From: JAKFEW01 sp036675505
GTDB taxonomy: Bacteria > Cyanobacteriota > Sericytochromatia > S15B-MN24 > JAQBPE01
Assembly: GCA_036675505.1 (NCBI GenBank)
Contig: JAKFEW010000064.1
Coordinates: 1-13,693 of the forward strand
DNA length: 13,693 bases
Reading direction: 5' to 3'
The translations under genes were made by a program, and so were the position numbers. The notes beneath the pieces are model-generated. The model made no database searches and was not told the DNA's origin. It saw only the letters and a program-made list of their open reading frames with translations. Shown piece by piece: positions 6,759-13,197 of the stretch (its first letter is position 1; each line of letters starts with the position of its first letter).

Positions 6759-7450
6759 TCACCGGCCTCCTCGCGGGTGCTGCCATCCCGGATCGCGTAG
6801 ATGCGCCGGAAAGTCGGGATGATCTTCTCGTCGTGCGTGACCACGATGATCGCGGTCTGAAACTGCTGCGCCATCGTGTTCAAGATGCGCATCACGGCCA
6901 ACGCGCGATCGCTGTCGAGCGGGGCGGTCGGCTCGTCCGCGAGGATGACCGGCGGCCGGTTCACGAGCGCCCGGGCGATCGCCACGCGCTGCTGCTCGCC
7001 GCCTGAGAGCTGGGCGGGCATCGCGCCGGCACGATGGGCGACCCCGAGCGCCTCGAGGAGCTCGCGGGCGCGTTGCCGGGCCTCGGCGTTCGGGCGGCCT
7101 GCCAGCATGGGCAGCAGGGCCACGTTGTCCGTCACGTCGAGGAAGGGGATCAGGAACGGCGCCTGGAACACGAAGCCGATCTTGTCGCGACGCAGCGCGC
7201 GGAGGTCCCGGATCCGCCAACCCTCGTCGTAGATCACCTCCTCGCCCAGCGTCATCCGCCCGCCGGTCGGCTCGATGACGGCCCCCAGGCACTTGAGCAG
7301 CGTGCTCTTGCCCGAGCCCGACGGCCCGATCAGCCCGACCACCTCGCCGGGCGCGACGACGAGGTTCGCGTCCTTGAGCGCGTCGACGGCGGTGTCGCCC
7401 CGGCCGTACCGCTTGCGCAGCCCTTCGATCCGAATGCCCTCGGCCGCCAC
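6743..7450 (-). CDS. ABC exporter ATPase, MacB/DevA (LolD-like) type
   Basis: Cytoplasmic ATPase of 235 residues that powers the FtsX-type permease encoded just upstream. All motifs are present: Walker A GPSGSGKST (42-50), Q-loop Gln96, signature LSGGEQQR (148-155), Walker B VILADEP (168-174), D-loop LDS (178-180) and His206 of the switch. The segment after Walker B is PTAPLDS, where family members usually have PTGNLDS or PTAALDS, a minor variant. The length is typical of the MacB/LolD/DevA class. It starts with GTG at 7450, one base after the permease stop; GGGGG lies just ahead as a ribosome site. The SHOCT remnant begins inside its 3' end. The substrate cannot be read from the ATPase. Confidence 0.92.
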   Translation of the reverse strand: MAAEGIRIEGLRKRYGRGDTAVDALKDANLVVAPGEVVGLIGPSGSGKSTLLKCLGAVIEPTGGRMTLGEEVIYDEGWRIRDLRALRRDKIGFVFQAPFLIPFLDVTDNVALLPMLAGRPNAEARQRARELLEALGVAHRAGAMPAQLSGGEQQRVAIARALVNRPPVILADEPTAPLDSDRALAVMRILNTMAQQFQTAIIVVTHDEKIIPTFRRIYAIRDGSTREEAGEGKAP

Positions 7451-7451
7451 C

Positions 7452-8654
7452 TCAACCCCCGATCGCTTCGGCCGGGTCCACCCGCAGCGCGGCCTGGATC
7501 GCCCCCAGGCCCGCCAGGACGCAAATCACCAGGACGACGGCGAGGCCGCGCACCGCGTCGCCGGCCTCGAGCAGCACGTACTTCGGGAAGTACGGCGCCC
7601 AGAAGGTGGCCGCGATCTTCCCCACCATGAAGCCGAGCAGCCCCAGGGCGATGGACTCCTGCACGATCATGCCGGCGATCGTGCGGTTTTTGGTGCCGAT
7701 CAGCTTGAGCACGGCGATCTCGCGGATCTTGCCCATCGTGAGCGTATAGATGATGAAGGCGACGATGGCCGCGCTGACGAGCGTGAGGATCACGAGGTAC
7801 ATGCCGATCTGGCGGGACGAGGTGGCGATGAGCTTGCCGATCAGGATCTCTTCCATCTGGGCGCGCGTGTAGACCTGGAGGCGCTGCCAGCGCCGGATGG
7901 GCGCCGCCACCTCCTCGGGGTCGCGCCCCGGCACGAGCGCGACCAACACGGCGTTGACGTAAGGGTTGGCGGCCTGCGAGGCGAGCACCGCGTCGAGCAC
8001 GCCGGGCGCCCCGGGGCGGGCGAGGGCGGGGTTGGCCGCGGTGCGGCGGCGTTGCAGCAAGATGGCGTCGTTGTCCTTCAAGAACTGCGCCTCCTGGGCG
8101 TCCTTGAGCGAGACGAACACCATCGGGTCGCCGCCTGCGGACACCGCGCGCCGGGTCAGGCCTACCACGAGGTAGTGCTGGCGCCGGATCCGGATCCGGT
8201 CGCCCAGCTTGAAGCCGGTGGCGATATCGGCAACAGCCTCGTAGTGGCCGCGCGTGATCTGGCGGCCGCTGACGAGCGAGCGGGGCTGCCCCGGGTCGCC
8301 AAGCCCGCCAGGCACGACGCCGGCGATCAACGCGCGGACGTCCCGGGCGCCGTGATGGACCTGCATGGTCAGGTAGGTGACGTTGGCCGCCCGCGCCACG
8401 CCCGGCATGCCCACGACGCTCCGATAGAGGTCGTCGGGCAGGCTCGAGGACTCGGCATAGGGCCCGAGCGTGTCCTGCTGGACGATCCACAGGTCGGCGC
8501 CGCTGTTTTCGAGGAGCACCTCGGCGTCATCCACCATGCCCCGGTAGACGCCCGCCATCGTGAGCGTCACGCCGATGAGCAAGCCGAGCCCGGCGCCGGT
8601 GAAGAGGAACTTCCCCCAGGCATTGAGGATGTCGCGCCCGGCCAGGCTGATCAC
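7452..8654 (-). CDS. FtsX/DevC-type ABC permease
   Basis: Inner-membrane permease of 400 residues for a tripartite ABC exporter. It has the FtsX/MacB layout: TM1 at about residues 16-39 and a large extracytoplasmic domain at about 40-275. Three C-terminal helices (about 282-306, 325-350 and 367-388) enclose the conserved coupling segment REIAVLKLIGTKNRTI, and it ends in RVDPAEAIGG, the usual FtsX C-terminus. The periplasmic stretch GADLWIVQQDT resembles DevC-like permeases. The start is GTG at 8654, read as GTGA with the TGA of the adaptor gene, a 4-base overlap with GGGGGTGG as ribosome site. A longer upstream reading in this frame is only a shadow of the adaptor gene. Order adaptor-permease-ATPase matches DevBCA operons; no outer-membrane partner is encoded next to it. 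Confidence 0.9.
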   Translation of the reverse strand: MISLAGRDILNAWGKFLFTGAGLGLLIGVTLTMAGVYRGMVDDAEVLLENSGADLWIVQQDTLGPYAESSSLPDDLYRSVVGMPGVARAANVTYLTMQVHHGARDVRALIAGVVPGGLGDPGQPRSLVSGRQITRGHYEAVADIATGFKLGDRIRIRRQHYLVVGLTRRAVSAGGDPMVFVSLKDAQEAQFLKDNDAILLQRRRTAANPALARPGAPGVLDAVLASQAANPYVNAVLVALVPGRDPEEVAAPIRRWQRLQVYTRAQMEEILIGKLIATSSRQIGMYLVILTLVSAAIVAFIIYTLTMGKIREIAVLKLIGTKNRTIAGMIVQESIALGLLGFMVGKIAATFWAPYFPKYVLLEAGDAVRGLAVVLVICVLAGLGAIQAALRVDPAEAIGG

Positions 8655-9841
8655 CTGGCCACCCCCGGAAGCTGCCCGACGACGTCGACGCGGCTGCGGC
8701 GGTTGAGCGGGCTGAGGCTGTGGGTCACCACGCGCTCGCCGGCCTGGAGCCCCGACAGCACCTGGACCCGGCCCTCGAGGTCGCCCACCCCGAGCGACAC
8801 CGGGGCGAAGCGCAACGCGCCCCGCTCGAGCACCCACACGCCCAGCTGGCCGTCGACCCTGTGCACGGCGGCGTTGGGCACCACCAGGGCCGTCGGCAGG
8901 GCGTCGAGCGTCGCCGTGACCTCGGCCAGCTCGCCGACCGCCGGCCGGGGCTGGGGCGGCGCGTCGAAGATCACCTTCGCCAGCGTCTCCTCGGTCACCG
9001 CGTCGGCCACGGGCTCGACGTAGGCGATGCGGCCCGTGAGCACGCGCTCGCGCGAGCGCAACACGATCCGCGCCGGCAGCCCCCGGCGCAGAGCCGCCGA
9101 GCGCGCCTGATCGAAGCGCACGTTGAGCCAGAGGCGCGCCGGATCGATCAGCGACACCACGGCCTGGCCCGCCACCACGGTGCTGCCCGGCTCGGCGTCG
9201 CGGGAGGAGATCAGGCCGTCCACGGGGGCGAGGAGCTTCAAGTTCGCACGCTGGCGGCGCAGGCCCTGGTGCTCGGCGCGGAGGCGCGCAGCCTCGCCGC
9301 GCGTGACGCTCAGGCCAGCCGAGGCCGTGGCGTGGCTCGCGCTTGCCAGCTGGCGCTCCTGGCGCTTGGCGGCGATCCCCTCGTCGCTGATCGCCCCTTC
9401 CGCCCAAAGCCCCTCATAGCGCCGCACCTCGGCCTCGGCATGCGCCTTTCGCGCCTGGACCTCCCGCAGCTGGGCCGCCGCGACGGCCTCCGCGGCCTCC
9501 GCGCGCTGGACCGCCGCACCCTGCGCCTTGATGCGATCGTCCAGATCGACGGGCTCGATCTCGCCGAGGAGCTGGCCAGCCTTCACCTGCTGCCCGACCT
9601 CGACCTCCACCCGCAGCAGCCGACCGGCGGCCGTCGGGCCGATTCGGTAGGTGGAGCGCGCCTCGACATTCCCCGTGCCGAACAGGGCCGGCCTGATCGC
9701 GTGTGGTGCGACCTCGGCCACGACCACCTGGACGGTCGCGAGGGGGCCCGCGCGGAAAGAGGTATAGACGAACAGGCCGACGAGCAGGACGAGCACGGCG
9801 ACCAGGGCGAGCGAACGACGATGGGCGGAGAGCCAACTCAA
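8651..9841 (-). CDS. HlyD/MacA/DevB-like membrane-fusion protein of the ABC exporter
   Basis: Periplasmic adaptor of 396 residues, first gene of the ABC exporter operon. It has an N-terminal anchor helix (about 10-29) without a lipobox. The first lipoyl half is around 67-100 (GRLLRVEVEVGQQVKAGQLL), followed by an Ala/Glu/Arg coiled-coil hairpin (about 101-195). The second lipoyl half is around 201-235 (LLAPVDGLISSRDAEPGS), then beta-barrel and membrane-proximal domains. The start is TTG at 9841, chosen because GAAAGG at 9849-9854 sits seven bases upstream and because later starts would cut the anchor helix. The domain alone could also serve an RND pump, but the 4-base overlap with the FtsX permease fixes its role with the ABC exporter. 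A predicted promoter and a dyad lie directly upstream. Confidence 0.88.
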   Translation of the reverse strand: MSWLSAHRRSLALVAVLVLLVGLFVYTSFRAGPLATVQVVVAEVAPHAIRPALFGTGNVEARSTYRIGPTAAGRLLRVEVEVGQQVKAGQLLGEIEPVDLDDRIKAQGAAVQRAEAAEAVAAAQLREVQARKAHAEAEVRRYEGLWAEGAISDEGIAAKRQERQLASASHATASAGLSVTRGEAARLRAEHQGLRRQRANLKLLAPVDGLISSRDAEPGSTVVAGQAVVSLIDPARLWLNVRFDQARSAALRRGLPARIVLRSRERVLTGRIAYVEPVADAVTEETLAKVIFDAPPQPRPAVGELAEVTATLDALPTALVVPNAAVHRVDGQLGVWVLERGALRFAPVSLGVGDLEGRVQVLSGLQAGERVVTHSLSPLNRRSRVDVVGQLPGVAR

Positions 9842-9848
9842 CTTGCAG

Positions 9849-9854
9849 CCTTTC
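9849..9854 (-). promoter_or_regulatory. Ribosome binding site supporting a TTG start
   Basis: GAAAGG on the minus strand, seven bases before TTG at 9841. It decides the start of the membrane-fusion protein, for which no ATG or GTG lies upstream of the anchor helix. Confidence 0.55.
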
Positions 9855-9877
9855 GTCGTCGGCGAGCCTTGCTGTCA

Positions 9878-9911
9878 GGATGCTAACACCCCGCAGATGG
9901 GGGTGGCATCC
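9878..9911. repeat. Bulged inverted repeat, operator-like
   Basis: GGATGC (9878-9883), TAA bulge, CACCCC (9887-9892), 7-base loop, GGGGTG (9900-9905) and GCATCC (9906-9911). Twelve base pairs form around a 3-base bulge. It lies in the divergent region between the ABC exporter operon and the FIST gene and covers the predicted exporter promoter from -35 to -10, as expected for an operator. It could also form a hairpin in RNA. Confidence 0.6.
9880..9909 (-). promoter_or_regulatory. Predicted promoter of the ABC exporter operon
   Basis: Minus strand: -35 ATGCCA (9904-9909, 4 of 6 to TTGACA), 18-base spacer, -10 TAGCAT (9880-9885, 4 of 6) with extended TGT before it. Predicted start near 9873 gives a leader of about 32 bases that contains the GAAAGG ribosome site. 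The inner dyad CACCCC-N7-GGGGTG lies inside the spacer region. Confidence 0.4.
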
Positions 9912-9998
9912 GCATTGTTTACGAACCTGCCCGGCGTCCTGGCGCGGGCGGCTCGGCCAGTCCGTGATGGGGCGAGCCCGTATGGGTAGAACCCGGCC

Positions 9999-10787
9999 AT
10001 GCTGCGCGCCGCCACGGGGTTCTCCAGCCTGGCCGACCCGTTCGCAGCCGGCGAGGCCGCCGCGCTCGACGCCCTCGTCGCCTGCGAAGCTGCCCACTAC
10101 CTGCTGGTCTTCGCCACCCGCCCCCATGCCACCCGGCTCGACGCGGTGGTGGACGGGGCGCGCGGCCTGGCTGGCCCCGCCCTGGTCACGGGCTGCGCCA
10201 GCCACGCCGTGTTCGCGGAGGGGGGCGTGGTGGCCGGCACGGCGGCCGTCGCGGCCCTGGCGATCGCCGGCGACGACTTCCTGTTGCGCCCGGCGCAGGC
10301 GCGCCGCGGCCCGGCCGACGGCACAGCGCTCGCCCGCGAGCTGGGCGCGCCGCGCGATGGGCTGGCGATCGTGCTCCTGGCGGGGCCGGACCCCGGCCGG
10401 ATCGCGGCAATCGCCAGCGCGCTGTCGGCCTACAGCGGCCCGCCCACGTTCAGCGCGCCCGGCACCGTGGCGGCGACGGCCGTCTCCCCTTACTCCCCGC
10501 ACATGGCGCCCGAGCTCGAGCCGTGCGGCACGCTCGCCTGGCTGCTGGCCGGGCCACGGGCGTTCGCGGCCGCCGCCGCACCGGCCTTCGCGGCCGGGCC
10601 GGGCCCCTGGGCCTTCGGCCTCTACCTCGGCACCACGGCGGGCGATCCGGCGGCCGACCTGGCGGCGATCCGCGCGCGCTTCCCGGCCCTGCCGGTGGCC
10701 GGGCCGGTGGGTGAGCCCCTGCCCACCGGCGATGCCGGGCGCGAGGCCTCAGGGGTCCTGCTGCTGGTAGCGCGTTCGAGCGACTGA
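9999..10787 (+). CDS. FIST-domain protein
   Basis: A 262-residue protein that looks like the FIST family, a sensory domain thought to bind small ligands and often linked to signal transduction. The N-terminal half fits FIST_N: start AATGFSSLADP, strand HYLLVFAT (33-40), then GLAGPALVTGCASHAVFAEG (56-75) where the family has the conserved 'GCS/T-AG' turn, and VAALAIAGDDF. The second half (about 205-262) fits a short FIST_C: FGLYLGTTAGDPAADLAAIR. It is shorter than typical FIST proteins (about 380 residues) and carries no attached kinase or cyclase domain. No signal peptide or membrane helix is seen. ATG at 9999 lacks a clear ribosome site. It is divergent from the ABC exporter operon and shares its control region; its stop is 8 bases from the convergent gene that follows. 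Confidence 0.68.
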   Translation: MLRAATGFSSLADPFAAGEAAALDALVACEAAHYLLVFATRPHATRLDAVVDGARGLAGPALVTGCASHAVFAEGGVVAGTAAVAALAIAGDDFLLRPAQARRGPADGTALARELGAPRDGLAIVLLAGPDPGRIAAIASALSAYSGPPTFSAPGTVAATAVSPYSPHMAPELEPCGTLAWLLAGPRAFAAAAAPAFAAGPGPWAFGLYLGTTAGDPAADLAAIRARFPALPVAGPVGEPLPTGDAGREASGVLLLVARSSD

Positions 10788-10795
10788 CCGTCGCG

Positions 10796-12151
10796 CTATA
10801 GCTTCGCCGCCTGCCCGAGCACGGCGCGCTCCTGCGGCAGGCGGGCCGACCAGAAGGCGTGCAGCCACGCGTAGGCCTGGTGGATCGTGGACCGCGGCGC
10901 CGCGAAGACGTTGATGTCGTCCTCCATGCGCTGGTTGGCGAGCTTCAGCGTGCGGTACAGCAAGTTGGCGAGCTTCTCGGGGTTCTCGGGGCCGTGCGTG
11001 TACGACGAGGGCACCAGCGGGTAGCCGCGGTCATGGTGGTAGTTGAACTCGAAGAAGCGCACGGCCTTGGCAAGCTCCGGGTCGCGGATCTGGGCCTGGG
11101 CGGCCAAAAGGTCCTCGCGCCACACGTCGATCTGCTTGGAGAGCCGCCGGGCCGTCTCAGGCGTCACGCCGTGCCGCTCCGCGTAATGCTGGTGCGTGGC
11201 GAAGATGGCCGAGTTGTGGCGCACGTCGTGCAGCCAGAAGTCCGCGGACGGGCGCACGAAGCCGTCGGCCGCGATCGGCTGCTGGGTCACGCCCACCAGG
11301 AAGATCGGGTGGTTCGAGAGGCGCATGAACACGTCGGTGCCCAGCGCCTCGCTGGTCGGCAAGGTGATCATCTCCAGCTTGTTGGGGTTCAGGTAGGCCT
11401 TCTCGAAGGCCGCCATCGAGAACCGGAAGCCGGCCACCGGGCTCATGGCGTCGAAGACCGTCATCTCGCCCGACTTGAAGGCCGCCCGCTCCATCGCGAT
11501 CGCGCCGGTGCGGTGGCCCTGGAGCGCGCGGTCGACCACCAACATGGCCTTGTCGCGCAGGTTCAGCTGGCGCATGTCGTAGCGCCCCATGGCCCGGGAG
11601 ACGTAGTAGCCCAGCTCGAGCAGCCGCTGGTAGTCGACCTTGCCGCTCGCGAGGTGGCGCTGGACCTCGGTCCGCAGCTCTTTCAGGTGCGCGACCGTCT
11701 CCTGGCGGTCGGCCACCGACCAGGCTCGCCAGGGCGCCCACGGGCGCCGGGCGGCCAGCTGACCCTCGAGCTTGGCGATCTCGGCGTCGATCATGGGGGT
11801 CCAGGCTTTCAGGACGGGCAACCCGTAGTCGCCGAACTGGAACTTGTAGGGGCGCTTCGGGTCAAGCTTGCGCTGGGCGGCGAAGCGCCGCTGGACCTCG
11901 GCCACGAACTTGTCGGGGTCGGCCAGGACCTTGTCGAGCGTGGGGTACTTGCCCACCAGCGCCCGGTTGGCGGCCCGGTAGGCCGCGGCGGCCTGCGGCG
12001 GGCTGGCCGGCAAGGCCTGGGCGATCACGCGGGCATCGCGCTGCAGCGCACTCCGGGCGGGCCGCGCGGCAAGGGCGTGAGGCGCCTCGCGGCGGGCCGC
12101 CTGGCGCAGGCGGCCGACGAGCTGCTCGCCGATCAGGTTCGCGATCGCCAT
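10796..12151 (-). CDS. Conserved-looking protein of unknown function with HDxxH and HHD motifs
   Basis: A 451-residue protein I do not recognise. No signal peptide or membrane helix is apparent. The first ~60 residues are Ala/Arg-rich. The rest has well-mixed composition typical of a folded protein, including YKFQFGDYGLPVLKAW, RAMGRYDMRQLNLRDKAM, DAMSPVAGFRFSMAAFEKAY and HPIFLVGVTQQPIAADGFV. Two clusters could bind metal or catalyse: FWLHDVRHN (His308, Asp309, His312) followed by THQHYAERHG, and FNYHHDRGYPLVP (His372, His373, Asp374). ATG at 12151 was chosen because AGAGAGGA lies eight bases upstream; an in-frame TTG at 12220 would add 23 poor residues. The leader contains a hairpin covering that ribosome site. 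It is convergent with the FIST gene. A metal-dependent enzyme is only a guess. Confidence 0.75.
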   Translation of the reverse strand: MAIANLIGEQLVGRLRQAARREAPHALAARPARSALQRDARVIAQALPASPPQAAAAYRAANRALVGKYPTLDKVLADPDKFVAEVQRRFAAQRKLDPKRPYKFQFGDYGLPVLKAWTPMIDAEIAKLEGQLAARRPWAPWRAWSVADRQETVAHLKELRTEVQRHLASGKVDYQRLLELGYYVSRAMGRYDMRQLNLRDKAMLVVDRALQGHRTGAIAMERAAFKSGEMTVFDAMSPVAGFRFSMAAFEKAYLNPNKLEMITLPTSEALGTDVFMRLSNHPIFLVGVTQQPIAADGFVRPSADFWLHDVRHNSAIFATHQHYAERHGVTPETARRLSKQIDVWREDLLAAQAQIRDPELAKAVRFFEFNYHHDRGYPLVPSSYTHGPENPEKLANLLYRTLKLANQRMEDDINVFAAPRSTIHQAYAWLHAFWSARLPQERAVLGQAAKL

Positions 12152-12159
12152 CCGGCACG

Positions 12160-12189
12160 TCCTCTCTGGAGCGGGGCTCCATGAGAGAG
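12160..12189 (-). promoter_or_regulatory. Leader hairpin sequestering the ribosome binding site of the 451-residue protein
   Basis: In the minus-strand transcript, CUCUCU (12189-12184), a 3-base bulge, GGAGC (12180-12176), loop CCC, GCUCC (12172-12168) and AGAGAG (12167-12162) form an 11-pair stem. The ribosome site AGAGAGGA (12167-12160) lies eight bases before the ATG at 12151 and is mostly inside the 3' arm. When folded, translation should be reduced. This is the layout of a translational switch, although no known riboswitch class is recognised. Confidence 0.5.
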
Positions 12190-12203
12190 ATAGCCGCCCG
12201 CGG

Positions 12204-12222
12204 CGACAACCGGCCGACAACC
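12204..12222. repeat. Direct repeat CGACAACC x2, 11-base period
   Basis: CGACAACC at 12204-12211 and again at 12215-12222, with GGC between. The 11-base start-to-start distance places both on one face of the helix. It lies upstream of the leader hairpin of the 451-residue protein gene. Confidence 0.6.
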
Positions 12223-12231
12223 CGCGCCTAT

Positions 12232-12250
12232 CTGATTAATGCCTGATTAA
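12232..12250. repeat. Direct repeat CTGATTAA x2, 11-base period
   Basis: CTGATTAA at 12232-12239 and 12243-12250, with TGC between. It has the same 11-base period as the neighbouring CGACAACC pair. A 7-base half-site plus 4-base spacer is the geometry of PhoB/OmpR-family response-regulator boxes. The AT-rich repeat stands out in a GC-rich background. Confidence 0.6.
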
Positions 12251-12255
12251 CAACT

Positions 12256-12273
12256 CGCTCGATGCTGCGAGCG
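12256..12273 (-). terminator. Possible hairpin terminator after the coiled-coil protein gene
   Basis: CGCTCG (12256-12261), 6-base loop, CGAGCG (12268-12273) form a perfect 6-pair stem 8 bases past the stop at 12282. On the minus strand it is followed by AGTTGTTAAT, only moderately T-rich, so termination strength is uncertain. Confidence 0.4.
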
Positions 12274-12281
12274 GCGGCGCG

Positions 12282-13112
12282 CTAGGCCCTCGCCAGCCGC
12301 GATCGCCAACAGTCGCACGACACCACCGAGGCCTTGCCCTCCGCCTCCGCGATGGCCCAGAGCGCGCAGGTCGGGCTGTGCGGCGCCTCGGCCCAGATCG
12401 TGCGCAGCACCTCCTCGAGCTTCTCCACCCGGCCGGCCGCCGCCGCGAGCTGCGCGCGCAGCGTGCTGGCCTCGTGGTCGGTGGCGAACGCGCGGGCATC
12501 GGCCTGGGTCAGCGCCGAGCGGGCGGCGGCCTGCTCGCCCTGCAGCGTCGCGAGCAGCTGGTCGCGGGCCGCGAGCGCGCCCTGGGCGTCCTTGAGGCGG
12601 ACGTTGAGGTCGAGCAGCACGTCGCGCAGGCGCCAGCCGTGGCGCCAGGCCTGGTGGCCCTCCTTCGCCGCCTCGTCGTCGGCCTCGACGTAGGGGTTCG
12701 CCGCGAGGGCCTCGCCGCGCGTGCGGGCGGTGACGCCCTCGAGCTCGGCCTTCTTCCAGGCCTCGCCGCGGCGTGCCCGGGCCTCGAGCTCCTCGCGCTC
12801 GCGGACGTGCGTCTCCTCGAGCGTCCGCAGCTCGGCCTCGCGCGCGTGCTTGTCGGCGATCATCGCCTGGCGCTGCTCATCGGCCGCCTTGAGCAGCTCG
12901 AGCAGGCGCTCACGCTCCGCCTCGAGGCGTTTGAGCGCCTCGACCTTGATGAAGCCCGCCGCGACGAGGTCGGCCTGCGTCGCGACCTGGGTCTTGGAGA
13001 GCGTGGGGGTGGCGATCGCCAGCACCCATTCCTCCTGCCCCTGGCCGACGTTCGTCGTGAAGACGATGCCGCTCTTGCGGACGAGCTGCGTGAATTCCGG
13101 GTCCGAGTCCAT
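12282..13112 (-). CDS. Coiled-coil protein with a central ribosome-modulation-factor-like segment
   Basis: A 276-residue soluble protein of unknown function. Residues 1-55 form a small globular start containing EEWVLAIATPTLSKTQVAT. Residues about 56-128 and 165-240 are strong Glu/Arg/Ala coiled coils. Between them, residues 133-161 (start GEALAANPY, end HQAWRHGWR) follow the spacing of ribosome modulation factor: small residues, then NPY/CPY, then W-x-x-G-W. The C-terminus has His245, Cys249, Cys266 and Cys268, a possible zinc site. ATG at 13112 has no clear Shine-Dalgarno sequence, but a good promoter lies about 50 bases upstream and longer readings are shadows. No signal peptide is seen. 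It may bind RNA or ribosomes if the RMF similarity is real; a phage or structural origin is also possible. Confidence 0.7.
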   Translation of the reverse strand: MDSDPEFTQLVRKSGIVFTTNVGQGQEEWVLAIATPTLSKTQVATQADLVAAGFIKVEALKRLEAERERLLELLKAADEQRQAMIADKHAREAELRTLEETHVREREELEARARRGEAWKKAELEGVTARTRGEALAANPYVEADDEAAKEGHQAWRHGWRLRDVLLDLNVRLKDAQGALAARDQLLATLQGEQAAARSALTQADARAFATDHEASTLRAQLAAAAGRVEKLEEVLRTIWAEAPHSPTCALWAIAEAEGKASVVSCDCWRSRLARA

Positions 13113-13158
13113 GGTGAGGTCGCGCGGCGGCCCCTTCCCGGCGCCACGGCGCGACCAT

Positions 13159-13186
13159 GATATACCAGGCGGGTGTTCGGCGTCAG
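13159..13186 (-). promoter_or_regulatory. Predicted promoter of the coiled-coil protein gene
   Basis: Minus strand: -35 CTGACG (13181-13186, 4 of 6 to TTGACA), 16-base spacer, -10 TATATC (13159-13164, 4 of 6) with an extended TGG before it. Predicted start near 13152 gives a leader of about 40 bases to ATG 13112. The AT-rich -10 is conspicuous in this GC-rich DNA. Confidence 0.5.
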
Positions 13187-13197
13187 GCCGGCCGCGC

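Noticed and set aside
7452..9407. A 651-residue version of the FtsX permease
   Set aside because: Its first ~250 residues are the adaptor gene in another frame; GTG at 8654 gives a normal 400-residue permease.
9987..9998. TAGAAC six bases before ATG 9999 as a leaderless promoter
   Set aside because: The hexamer does not end in T and no -35 fits; suggestive only.
12152..12220. Upstream TTG start at 12220 for the 451-residue protein
   Set aside because: No ribosome site was noted for it; the added residues are Arg/Ser-rich, and a good ribosome site precedes ATG 12151.
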